Below are positions 44,460-54,949 of a stretch of DNA of 64,000 nucleotides, piece by piece. Position 1 is the stretch's first letter. Each line of letters begins with the position of its first letter. Below the pieces are notes generated by a model. The model saw only the letters and a list, made by a program, of their open reading frames with translations. It did no database searches and had not been told where the DNA came from. The stretch lies in the NCBI GenBank assembly GCA_963691655.1, contig OY829326.1, positions 54,863,776 through 54,927,775 of the forward strand. The letters are read 5' to 3'. This DNA is from Toxonevra muliebris. Its lineage: Eukaryota; Arthropoda; Insecta; Diptera; Pallopteridae. A program made the position numbers and the translations under genes.

Positions 44460-45816
44460 AATTGAAGGTCTGCCGTCAAACTGTTTCCAATATTATTAAA
44501 CAGTTTCAGGAGAACTTGACCATCGATAGGAGACCTGGTTCGGGAAGAAAACCAGGACCACATGATATTGGGAAAGCCAAGAAAATAGAAAGCATATTGA
44601 AAAGATCTCAAAAGGTTAGTCCAGTGCTCTGACTATTTGGTGCGAAAAGTTAAAGCCAATGCAGGTTTGAAAACATACAAAGTCCAAAAAATTCCAGACA
44701 GGAAAGCTGCAAAAAATTTAGACGCCAAAGTAGGGCTCTGAAATTAAAATCGAATTTCATACAAAAATATTTATGTTGAATAATGGACGACGAAATGTAT
44801 GTACTGGCAGATTTTACGCAGCTTCCGGGTCAAAATTTGTATGTTGCTGATGCTCGAGGAAATGTCGAAGAACAATTTAGAAACCAAAAGCAGACAAAAT
44901 TTCTTAAAAAATTCCTGGTATGTCAAGCTATATGCAGTTGCGACAAAAGAAGAAAGTCATTTGTTACAATGGGCTCTATAAATACCGAAATATACATCGA
45001 AGAATGTTTGAGAAAAATATTTCTTCTTTTCATAAGAGAGCACAATGTGTTCACATATTTTTGGCCCTATTTGGAATCATGTCACTACGGCAAGAAAGCT
45101 CTGGAGTGGTACCAAAGTAATAACATAGTTTTTGTACCAAGAGAGGCCAATCTCAATCCTCCTAATTGTCCGGAGCTAAGACCAGTGGGACGACCTCGAT
45201 TGTTTAGTGCTTAGTGCACTAGACTTTCATTCAGAAGATAGCGGGTTCGATTCCCGTCTTGGTCTGGTGGTTAATTCTCATAAACTTCTTATATTCACTA
45301 TCGATATGAAGTGGATGAGAATTATAAGAATGTGTACAAGTACACACCTTGATTGGTAATGGCAAAACCACCGAGCTGATAAAAAATTGCCACACAGCCG
45401 TTCGGAATCGGCGTTAAACTGTAGGTCCTACCATCGCCACTGTGGTCTAGTGGCAGAGTGTCAGACTCTTATCTCTGGAGACCTGAGTTCGATTCTCGAC
45501 TTGGGTATGTTTCTTATCTAACTTTCTTTCTCTCTTCCTTTCTTTCTTTCTTGGGGCTTTGGTACAATAGATCTTATAGGTCGCAGTGCCTGACTTTCGA
45601 GTCGTCCTCTTTCAAATAATAATAATAAGACCAGTGGAAAGATGTTGGGCTCTTGTGAAAAGAAACTTAAAGAGCACAAAAAAGTTGTCCCAAAATATCA
45701 AAGATTTTTGGAGATGGAGATGGGCAAACTGCTCCAAAAAGGTGTCTGAAACAACTATCAAATCTCTAATGGAAGGTTTATCAAAAAAGGTCCACGAGTT
45801 CATAAATAGTGGTTAG
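44460..45816 (+). pseudogene. DD37E-like transposase pseudogene, interrupted at 45,177-45,625
   Basis: An IS630/Tc1/mariner-type transposase. The N-terminal helix-turn-helix (RQTVSN-like) and GSGRKPGPHD linker lie near 44,465-44,575, frameshifted. The catalytic core is open from 44,783: MDDEMYVLADFTQLPGQNLY gives the first Asp. The second Asp is expected in FWPxLES but is Tyr here. The third acidic residue would be the Glu of CPELRPVER, 37 residues on. The SINE entered between CPELRPV and its continuation, so the Glu, CWALVKRNLKS and the C-terminus to HEFINSG lie after 45,637. Dead through frameshifts, the lost Asp and the SINE. Confidence 0.83.
45189..45625 (+). mobile_element. Dimeric tRNA-derived SINE inside the transposase, 12-bp target duplication
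   Basis: The cleanest copy. GACGACCTCGATTG begins a tRNA-Glu-like head: GACTTTCATTCAGAAG mirrors the Glu anticodon arm with TTC anticodon, and the B box GGTTCGATTCC is at 45,244-45,254. A linker with a GTGTACAAGTACACAC hairpin follows, then a second head from ~45,433 with TGGTCTAGTGGCAGAG and the B box GAGTTCGATTC at 45,485-45,495. The CTTTCTTTC tail ends in AAT repeats. TAAGACCAGTGG flanks both sides (45,177-45,188 and 45,626-45,637). A full polymerase III promoter (A and B box) is present in head one. Confidence 0.93.
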
Positions 45817-45951
45817 AACTATAAAAGTTATATTTCTCTGTAATTTGTAAAATATTATCAATTAAATAAAATAAAAAATCAAAACTCTAAGATCAACCGT
45901 TTAAAAATTATTGGATTTTATATATGTTTAGATTTTTTCTATCTCACTTTT

Positions 45952-46974
45952 TATGTATGTAAGAGGTGAATATACCTCTTTCATCTCACCCTCTCTTTTC
46001 AAAGCAATTTAACAGTTTTGAGAGACTAATCTTCACGTCTAAGAGCAGAAGTACTACCTTTAATGCCTAAATAAATAAAAAACGGGTCTTGTTTATTTGA
46101 AAAAATATGGCAACATTCTTCTAAAACATCTCACCTCACAAGCTGCTGCTGATGATGTGACATTTCATTGAATCGAATAGCTTATGTTCATAAATATATT
46201 CATTATACCTACATATGTAAGTGCTAGCAAATCCAAATGTAAAACTGCATCAAAAATCAAATCGCCACTGTCTGTTGCATGACTGTGTGCCATTAAAACT
46301 GCTCCCATTTTCGCTGTGGCAGGTCAACTTTTTGTGCTTCACATCACAAGTTACGGACACAGCATGTGCGCTTCTTTGTTGTTATCTTTTCTTGGCCCTT
46401 TTGATTTTTTTTCTTTGTTTCTGTATTTGATTTTTGATGGCACTTTTCACTTTAAATTGAATTTGATTTTCATAATTCTTATTATGATTTTTGATTTTTA
46501 TGACAATGATGACACTTTATGGCATCACATGCATTTATTTCAGATAAGCAGACACACAAATGGACAGACATACATACATACATACGGACATCATATATAG
46601 AGCGAAAGTTATTGATTCACATGCTATAAATTCGTTATTATGGAAATTCATTTCAAAAGTTATTGTTAGTAGTAAACTAGTATGCATTTGATTTTAGAGT
46701 GTTTGTTATAATTTAAATGCTTATGCGTGCAGAGGTAAGTAGCTATAAAGTTTTTTTTTTACGATCGACAGTGGGTTAAAAAGTTTCATAAATATTACAA
46801 ATTATGAGCAAGAGTTTGAAGTTTTTGCTCAATAAATATTTTAAATTTCTGTTTGATATTGCAGTCTTATTAAATCTTTAATATTCCAAATAAATATTGA
46901 TTGACGGACTTACAAGACCTATGTAGTCTGCTTGGTTTTAGCTGATTTAGAACAATGAGTGATATCCTATAGAA
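45952..46974. other. Unassigned stretch
   Basis: No supported gene. A CATA repeat is at 46,567-46,585. The 94- and 69-residue plus-strand frames at 46,221-46,600 overlap each other and lack motifs. Confidence 0.45.
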
Positions 46975-49046
46975 TTGTACATTAGATGGCTTATTTGCTC
47001 CATACATTTTGCCAAAGTATTTCAGATCTTAATTGTGACAGCAGAATATTAAAATAGGGTGCTAAAAACCAATTAAAATGAAAAAAAAATTTAAATTTGT
47101 GAAAGCTGGATGCGCTACTCCGAAAACCGTGATTTTTAAGGATGTTTTACAATAGGTTTGGGACTTTGTATGGAAAAAGCATTTAACTTACATATAAAAG
47201 ATTTTCAGGTATCCATATCTATGTAAAAAATGTCGCTAAAGAGAATGGCGTACAAAGTTTTTTGATACAACTGAACCCAAAGCCACCCTTAGCGCATAAA
47301 GTGACTATTTAGCACTTTTTTTTACAAACTTTTAAATTCAACCGTTAGGGTTTTGAAGATAGCGGTAATTTTTTTATAATTAAAGTACATAGAATTGTAG
47401 GTAATTTAATTTAGTTTATTTAAAAAACAAAAATATCATATCATATCGAGTTATATTTGAACTAGTAAATTAACTTTTAGTGAACCCATGTCGAGTACAA
47501 TCAAGTTCATCTTTGACAAATTTCGCCAAAAAATTGCAAAAAACAAAGCAGACGTTGAAAAAATTGCATTAAATTAATGAAACTTACCAATTAAGAAGTA
47601 ACTACTAACTTTTAAAATGTTCTCCATACTAAATCGCTTGCATCAAAATTGTTGATTTATACCAATATGTAATACAGATGTCCCCCATATAACACGATAG
47701 TTAGGTTCCAAAAAAGCATCGTGTTGTGCGAATTCATGTTATACGGAACAAGGAATCAGTATAGAAAGCGGAGTTAGGCTTCAAGAATTTAGAAATCTGT
47801 CGTATTATATACGAAATCGTACAAAAATAGGGTTATGTAGTACAAGTAGTACAAAAATAGGGTTATGTTCCAAGAGTTTAAAAAACAACTTTTTTGGATT
47901 AGTGTCGTTCGAGCTGTCACATGCAGGGGCATTCATTTGCTTTATGTATATTTTAACTTTTGATACGGTTTGATACATTTTCTCTCTTTTATTAATAAGT
48001 TAAAGTTTTTAATTTTGATTGTAAAAAGTAAAAAACAGAGATTATTGATTTTATATAAAAAAATTTTAATAATAAGCACTTACAAGATAATTTGTTGGAA
48101 GATTTAAAGAAAAAATTTGAATTTAACAAGCAAAAATAACAATGAAACTAGAACACAGAGTGAACTGGAATTTGATAAATTTAGCAAATAAAAATTAGAG
48201 TTGTAGTCAAATAGCTTATTAACAAATTTAAAAAGCGATTTGGATTTCCAAATTATTTTCACTAATCATGTTATACCAGGGATTCAGCTATTTGCAAATC
48301 GTGTTGGAAGGAAATCGTGCTATAGTGTCATCGTGTTATATGGGGAGATTTCTGCTATCAACAAATCGTGTTGGAGCGAAATCGTGCTCTACGACTGCCG
48401 TGTTGTACGTGGGAAACCTGTACATATGATACTGCAATCAACAGACTAAAATAAAGAATACAAATTTCCACGATAAGAGAATTTTTTCAACTCCTGCCTT
48501 GTTTTATCGTGCAATTTTTGGACGACATTTGTCAAAGGTGAACTTGATTGTACTCGACATGGGTTCACTAAAAGTTAATTTACTAGTTCAAATATAACTC
48601 GATTTGTGTACTTTAAATAAACTAAATTGAATTACCTACAATTCTATGTACTTTAATTATAAAAAAATTACCGCTATCTTCAAAACCCTAACGGTTGAAT
48701 TTAAAAGTTTGTAAAAAAAAGTGCTAAATAGTCACTTTAGGCGCTAAGGGTGGCTTTGGGTTCAGTTGTATCAAAAAACTGGGTACGCCATTCTCTTTAG
48801 CGACATTTTTTACATAGATATGGATACCTGCAAATCTTTTATATGTAAGTTAAATGCTTTTTCCATACAAAGTCCCAAACCTATTGTAAAACATCCTTAA
48901 AAATCACGGTTTTCGGAGTAGCGCATCCAGTTTTCACAAATTTAAATTTTTTTTTCATTTTAATTGGTTTTTAGCACCCTATTTTAATATTCTGCTGTCA
49001 CAATTAAGATCTGAAATACTTTAGCAAAATAAGCCATCTATTGTAC
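46975..49046. repeat. Large palindrome, arms ~550 bp, spacer ~970 bp
   Basis: The left arm 46,975-47,540 recurs as its reverse complement at about 48,511-49,046 with only scattered changes. Shared words include GATGGCTTATTT, CCGAAAACCGTGATTTTTAA, TTTGGGACTTTGTATGG, GAACCCATGTCGAGTACAAT and TGACAAAT. A small deletion distinguishes the outer ends. The spacer holds reiterated CAACACGATTT/ATAACACGAT words (47,690-47,740 and 48,240-48,420), themselves in inverted orientation. No coding sequence. Structure fits a foldback-type element. Confidence 0.87.
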
Positions 49047-49709
49047 ATATGCGTCGATTCCAAATCTGGCAGCAGATCTTTCCGGATTTTTAGAAATCTT
49101 AATTCGAACGTGCAAAACAACTGATTTTCTGCCATCTTTGAAAGGTGATTAATAAACATTTTCTATGGAACAAATTTGTGGAAGAACATAATTTAATTTT
49201 AGTCTCTAGGAAAAAACCTTATTTCCTCAATAAAAACTTACCTCCCACCCTCTGCCCTTAGACTGAATTCAGGCAAAGATATGCTGGAGTCAGTCCTAAA
49301 ACTGTAATTTCTCTATTCTGAAGTAAATTTTTAGAATTAAAAATATTTCTGCTGGGAGAACTGTTACTTGTTGCAGACATAAAAACCATGAGATTAGTTA
49401 ACTATTCTGTGGGATTTGCCACTTTATTTTAAGTTTGTTTTATGTGAATTCTGTTATTAAATAGTAATATACAGAGCGTGGTTAGAAACTCCCAGAATGA
49501 ATTATACTATAACCCAGAAGGAATATACGTAATCAATTACTTTTACTATCGCATTATTGCATACAAATGAAATAACGCATAACAAAAGTAGCGAACAGGT
49601 AATGTCAAACATCAACATACTGCTAAACATTACCACATACATTACCATAAGTGCAAAAGATGTAATGTATAGTTTAGATTTTTTATCGTTTTTTTTTTAC
49701 TGTTTTCTA
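49047..49709. other. Unassigned stretch
   Basis: No supported gene or repeat. The 80-residue frame at 49,557 runs into a SINE fragment. Confidence 0.45.
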
Positions 49710-49746
49710 GACGACTTCGATAGCCTAGTGGATAGTGCACTAGACC
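49710..49746 (+). repeat. 5' fragment of the SINE head
   Basis: GACGACTTCGATAGCCTAGT and GGATAGTGCACTAGAC match the first 37 bases of the tRNA-Glu-like SINE head. Sequence diverges after that. Confidence 0.7.
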
Positions 49747-50016
49747 CGCCGACCTCATGTCGCCACCGCAGTGCGTATTCACAGAGTAGATTCGTGTAAA
49801 ATTCGTGTTAAAAATAGGCAGTTTGTGGTAGTAGGTAGTATACAAAGTATACAAGTTCCTATTTTATTTTATTTTATTTTCTATAAAGAATATTACCGAT
49901 GTGAAATTTTCACCAAACTGTTGAAATTTTTGATTCGTTTGTGAATTTTTATAATTTTAAACTTTTTAACAATAATATTTTATTTTACAAATTACAGAAA
50001 AATATAACTTATAGTT
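49747..50016. other. Worn edge of the second DD37E-like copy
   Basis: The terminal inverted repeat expected at this end (AAAAGTGAGAT-like) is not found. Some 3' untranslated similarity persists to about 49,970 and then stops. Confidence 0.4.
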
Positions 50017-52060
50017 CTAACCACTATTTGTGAACTCGTGGACCTTTTTTTTTAGCCTTCCATTAGAGATTTGATAGTTGTTTCAGACACCTTTTTGGAA
50101 CAGTTTGCCCCCCATCTCCTTTTAAAATCGTCATATTTTGGGACACCTTTTTTGTGCTCTTTAAGTTTCTTTTCACAAGAGCCCAATATCTCTCCACTGG
50201 TCTTAGCTCCGGACAGGGCCATAGCCAGAAATTTCTTTTTGGGGGGGTTTTCATTCGAAGAAAATTTTCATAAGCAATTTTTATCAAACTGATTTTTAAA
50301 TACAATAATTTAAATCGATGATACATTTGATGAACCCTATCAGACTAAGGACAAAATTACATAAATGTCTTAAAACTTTAGGAAAAATTTTGCTATTTTT
50401 TTTAATCTTAACCTCAAAAATATGGCCAAAAGCGATAAAAAAATTCACTGAACAATTAAATTAAATTTTTTAATTTTTTAATGCATTTTTTTTATCGCGA
50501 AGGACATAATTTCGTTAACACATTAACTTCCCACTACTGATGATGTACCCAACCTCAAAAAAATTACCAAAAATAGTAAAGGCTCATTTATTTCAAATGA
50601 TCATTATTCGGAACTTGGGCCATTATCAATGATAAGGAACCCGGATGAGGTTGGCTTATATTCCCTAAATTCGTAAAGTCACAGCATTGAAAGAGATCTT
50701 TCTAGTCGTGGTGCTCTGAGCAATAATGGGTTAAAAAATTAATTACATTTTCAGATTTTCTCCTAAAAATGCTAATAAGATGGAGTCTTTGCGAAAGAAT
50801 TTTTCGCGTTGAACACGAATCTGAGGTCAAAAACTTTCCATCATGTCGCGTTTTAGGAAAAAATGTGGTCAAGCAAGTCTAATTTTACAAGGATCCGATC
50901 ATTTTTTCTATTTTTTATTAATTTTTAAACTTTTCAAACTGATTCAGGACGAAACTTTAAACCAAAAACAGTTACTGACATAGAAAAACTGTGAATGCAG
51001 GAGTGCTCAGTATCACCTTCTCTTTTTGAGTCCGTAGTCAAACCTCATGTCGAAGAAAACAAATCGGATTTGATTCGCATAGATTTCAAATTTATTTTTT
51101 ATAATTGACTTTTTAGAAAAAAAACCGATGGAAGTAAAAAATATCTTTAAATAGATTCTATTTTGACTTTTTCCCCATCCATGGGCAATTAATCTCAAGA
51201 ATAAGAAAAAAGTTTCCACATTTCGAGGGGGAGGGGGGAGGGGTCAGAATCCCCAAAACCTCCCCCCTAAATACGGCCTTGGCTCCGGACAATTTGGAGG
51301 ATTGGCCTCTCTTGGTACCAAAACTATGTTATTACTTTGGTACCACTCCAGAGTTTTCTTGCCGTAGTGACATGATGCCAAAACCGGCCAAAAATATGTG
51401 GACACATTGTGCTCTCTTATGAAAGGAAGAAGTCTTTTTTTCAAACATTCTTTGATGTATATTTCGGTATTTATAGAGCCCACTGTAACAAATGACTTGT
51501 TTCTTTTGCCGCAACTGCATATAGCTTGACATACCAGGAATTTTTTAGGAAATTTTGTCTGCTTTTGGATTCTAAATTGTTCTTCGACATTTCCTCGACC
51601 ATCAGCAACATAAAAATTTTGACCCGGAAGCTGCGTAAAATCTGCCAGTACATACGTTTTGTCGTCCATTATACAACATGAAAATTTTTGTATGAAATTC
51701 GATGTTAATATCCGAGCCCTACTTTTGGCGTCTAAATTTTTTGCAGCATTCCTATCTCGAACTTTTTGGACTTTGTATGTTTTCCAACCTGTATTGGCTT
51801 TAACTGTTTGCACCAAATAGTCAGAGCACTGGACTAACCTTTTGAGATCTTTTCAATATGCTTTCTATTTTCTTGGCTTTCCCAATATCATGTAGTCCTT
51901 GTTTTCTTCCCGAACCAGGTTTCCTATCGATGGTCAAATTCTCCTGAAACTGTTTAATAACATTGGAAACAGTTTGACGGCAGACCTTCAATTCTTTGGC
52001 CAATTTTTTGTAGGACCAATTTGGATTTTTTTTTTAATTTTTAATAATTTTAAGACGTTC
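50017..52060 (-). pseudogene. DD37E-like transposase pseudogene, interrupted at 50,206-51,281
   Basis: Better preserved than the first copy. The N-terminus (52,060-51,821) gives a helix-turn-helix, LAKELKVCRQTVSNVIKQF, followed by RKPGSGRKQGLHD, then a stop after VSPVL. The core (51,816-51,290) has MDDKTYVLADFTQLPGQ with the first Asp, IREHNVSTYFWPVLASCHYG with Val where the second Asp belongs, and REANPPNCPE. The C-terminal part after the hAT insertion (50,205-50,017) gives LRPVERYWALVKRNLKS and ends HEFTNSG after a frameshift. Both copies have lost the second Asp, by different changes (Tyr and Val). Confidence 0.83.
50214..51281. mobile_element. hAT-like non-autonomous element, copy 2, with 8-bp target duplication
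   Basis: The ends are CAGGGCCATAGCCAG and, inverted, CAAGGCCGTATTTAGGG. GCTCCGGA lies directly outside both (50,206-50,213 and 51,282-51,289) and is part of the interrupted transposase. CA(G/A)GGCC ends with 8-bp duplication are hAT-type. 1,068 bases with no credible transposase; a 68-residue frame at 51,013-51,219 is not recognisable. A G-rich tract lies at 51,225-51,245. Copy 1 at 12.9-13.9 kb is its relative. Confidence 0.92.
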
Positions 52061-52222
52061 TTCATTTTGATCAAACTCACAATAAATCAACATGTTTGTC
52101 ATTAAAAATAACAACTGACATATTTTTCAAAGATAACTAGATCACAGAAATTTTTAAATTTTACACCCAAAAAAAAAATTATTAGGTAAAACGTGTGTTA
52201 AGATTTTTTCAATCTCACTCCT

Positions 52223-54638
52223 TATGTTTAATTTTATTGTTTTTCTTTCTTAAATGTGAATATATATATATTTTTTTAATATTTAAAAAATAATAAAAGT
52301 TGTGAAATGAATATAATTATAATCATCTTTTATTTCATATTAGCTTTATAATGAATGAATTAAAATATTACCATAATTACATCTTATCATTAATGAAACA
52401 GAGGGAATCATTTAACGAATGTAAAAGTATGGATTATCACGCTTGAAAGAATTCATTTATCTTTGGTAATGTATAAACAGATACATTATTTTCCTACGAC
52501 ATCTCAGTGTTATGAATAATTAATACTTTACTACATAAACGATGGAGGTTTTCGGTTACCTTCTGCATTACCATGCATTACGTTTTCCTTCTGGGAATTA
52601 AATATTTACAAGGATCGGTATCAATTCGGTAATGTACCATGACGGCGCTCAATGTTTTTCTATGTTCTACTGGGAACATAGTAGATCTTTTAATCGATCA
52701 AACAGCAACCATGAGCGCATTGAGGTTGTGGGAAGCGGGACGCTGGAAAGAATGAACCTTCAGCTCTTGTAGTTTACGCATGTCATATGGTTGACAAATA
52801 GCCTACAAAACGAATTACATTATTCCAACCATGACTTTCAATAAGAACTTCATGATACGCCTGACACAAGATGGATTGTGCCGTTGAAGCAGTAATTTTC
52901 ACGAAGAGACTAGGCTTTTATTGATCTTTTCGCCTTCCCAATTCATCTAATGCATTCTAGGCTAAAATTTTGACAATTAGGCAGAAGTGCATGTTTCTAA
53001 AATCAGATCATACGTGTAAAACAAATATCACTATCCGGCCATCTAATCTAGTAAAACAGAGCAGAGAAAGTCTTACAGACAAATCTCGATAGAAGAACGT
53101 TGTTCTGGTTCTCGGACATCGGAACATAAAGGACAAGAAAAAGGACGTTAGATGTTAGACCTTCTTGCAGAATTAGAATTCATAACACTAAGATCAGTAA
53201 GGAGGAAAATTTTAAATTTTGTTCGTTGGGAAAACTATAATTGAAGAATATCATAAGAACTTATCAACAAAACTGAAACTCTAGACTGGCTATAGTCATT
53301 ACTTGCTTCTGCCCATTTTTCCTCCTCTTTTAAATAAAACACAAGTGTTGAATTTTCGAAAATTATTTTTAAGGAAATCTGAAAAATTATCCTCCTTTTT
53401 TTACACTGAAAACAAACTTTTGTTTAGGCATTATGTTCACTTTTGACAGCACAGAATATTTTTTACCAAATTTGAGTTATTTTGATCATTTTCAGATGGT
53501 TCCAGCACATAGCTGGAGAAACATTTGAATGATGGAAATGGAATTGGGTGATTTGACTTTCTTGCTTATAGTAATAACACAGTCCAACAAAGGAACTTTT
53601 TTTTGGTTCCAACAGAGTAACAGTAACAGAATGGCGTAATACTGAAAAATATTTGTATGTATATTGAGCTAAATATTTCATGTAGAAGGAAGTTAAACTC
53701 AAGCGGATTCATGTTACCGTAATCAGTTTGTAAGTCAGCCATTTCAGATGTATCGAGCAATCGAACTCACCTTTTCAGATATTGCGTATGGTTTTATTTG
53801 AGTCCAAATCCAACAAAAAGGGATACAAAAAAAAAGTTCGGTACTGTTTTCACCGGAGTTGCTATAGCAAACGAAATCTCCGAAATTGATAATATCAATT
53901 AAACAGATTTGTCCATAACTCAGTAATTTAATTACCGATATGTAGGGTACCGTTGAAAAGTTAATAAGATGAGCTACAATTCCAAATTAATTTTGTGTTT
54001 TTTTTTTAATTTAAAATTAAGTGTTTCGTAAAGAAGCCTTTCGATTGGTATTTTTTTCAAGGTGGTGACTCAAATAGTTCAGGAGATATGAATATTTCAG
54101 CAAAGAATAAAATTAGAAATTAATATCGGTTTTATTTTTATATTTATATTAATCATTACAGTTAGTATTGTAGTAGTACTTTAGGCTACAGCTATGCACC
54201 ATAGAATATAAAAAATTCCATTACTGGCCACTATCTATAACTTTCCGCACAGAAGTTCACAGATTTCCTGAATTAAAGAAGTCAAGCTGATTTTACCCAT
54301 CGTAATCCATGCTTCTACGATTCTTACTGTAGGTCATATTACTTATTCCAGAAAGAAATTGAAGTTAAAAATCGTTTGAAAACGCGTTACAATGTTCTCG
54401 AATCGCTAGCCAACAGCACATGGATTAAATATAAAAGATCCATTTTCGAACAACAAGGTTCTGGTTGAAGTCGCTCTTTCAGTCATAATGTATTCCCAGT
54501 AAAATATTTTTACTTAGCACTTCAGTATTTTGTGAATGCTTTCATGGGATATTGTTAGATTTCTGGGCCTTAATAGCGCTCTAGACGGTGGGCAACACTG
54601 CTCAAACTCCCACGACTAAACAAAGAGGCGATGCGTAA
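52223..54638. other. Long unassigned stretch
   Basis: No supported gene. Frames at 53.4-53.8 kb lack motifs and overlap. Composition is mixed, with no paired repeats I could find. Confidence 0.4.
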
Positions 54639-54949
54639 GGTTGTGGTTATATTGCGAGTATGCTCGGCGAACACCATGAAATTGTTGTTGCACCGAACAC
54701 AAAGAGAGAGTCTCACTCTCACACCGAACACGATATGCTCGGTGTATTGTATACCGAGCACGCCGAGTATTCAGGGTGGCAATGAGTTATTTTGCAAAAC
54801 AGTATCATTACATACAAAATAGAATTAAACAAACGAGTATATTTTGACAAAAGGCAACTCTGCAACGAGCTGAATGTAACCACCTCGACCGAGCACGGGA
54901 GAAAATGTTTCGTGTTCGGCGAACACCGAGCACCAATATAACCAGGCAC
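54639..54949. mobile_element. PIF/Harbinger-like MITE, 311 bp, uninterrupted
   Basis: Ends GGTTGTGGTTATATTG and, inverted, GTGCCTGGTTATATTG, each followed by GTGCTCGG-type words. TAA lies on both sides (54,636-54,638 and 54,950-54,952). Its body matches the 10-kb element in reverse orientation, including TGTATGTAATGATA and TCGGTGCAACAACAA, without the 429-base inner insertion. Three overlapping frames through it (54,570-54,949) are not genes. Confidence 0.8.

Larger units (their letters stand above)
44267..45951 (+). mobile_element. DD37E-like Tc1/mariner-superfamily transposon, split by a SINE
   Basis: Left end AGGAATGAGATTGAAAAAAT and inverted right end AAAAGTGAGATAGAAAAAAT form about 26-bp terminal inverted repeats, with TA just outside each (44,265-44,266 and 45,952-45,953). 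Without the 437-base SINE and one duplicate of its target word, the element is about 1.24 kb, a normal length for this superfamily. It carries one transposase pseudogene. The second copy at 50-52.2 kb shares the left end almost exactly. Confidence 0.85.
50017..52222 (-). mobile_element. DD37E-like transposon, second copy, split by a hAT element
   Basis: The high end starts on the minus strand as AGGAGTGAGATTGAAAAAAT, next to TA at 52,223-52,224, like copy one. The body carries a transposase pseudogene, cut by a hAT insertion at 50,214-51,281. The low end is worn. Excluding the insertion, about 1.13 kb remains. Confidence 0.82.

Noticed and set aside
46221..46600. Overlapping plus-strand frames with membrane-like segments
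   Set aside because: Hydrophobic runs come from T-rich DNA; two frames overlap and neither has a motif or homolog I recognise.
51013..51219. 68-residue frame as a hAT transposase piece
   Set aside because: No BED finger, RNase H-like or dimerisation motif; the corresponding part of the other copy is not open.
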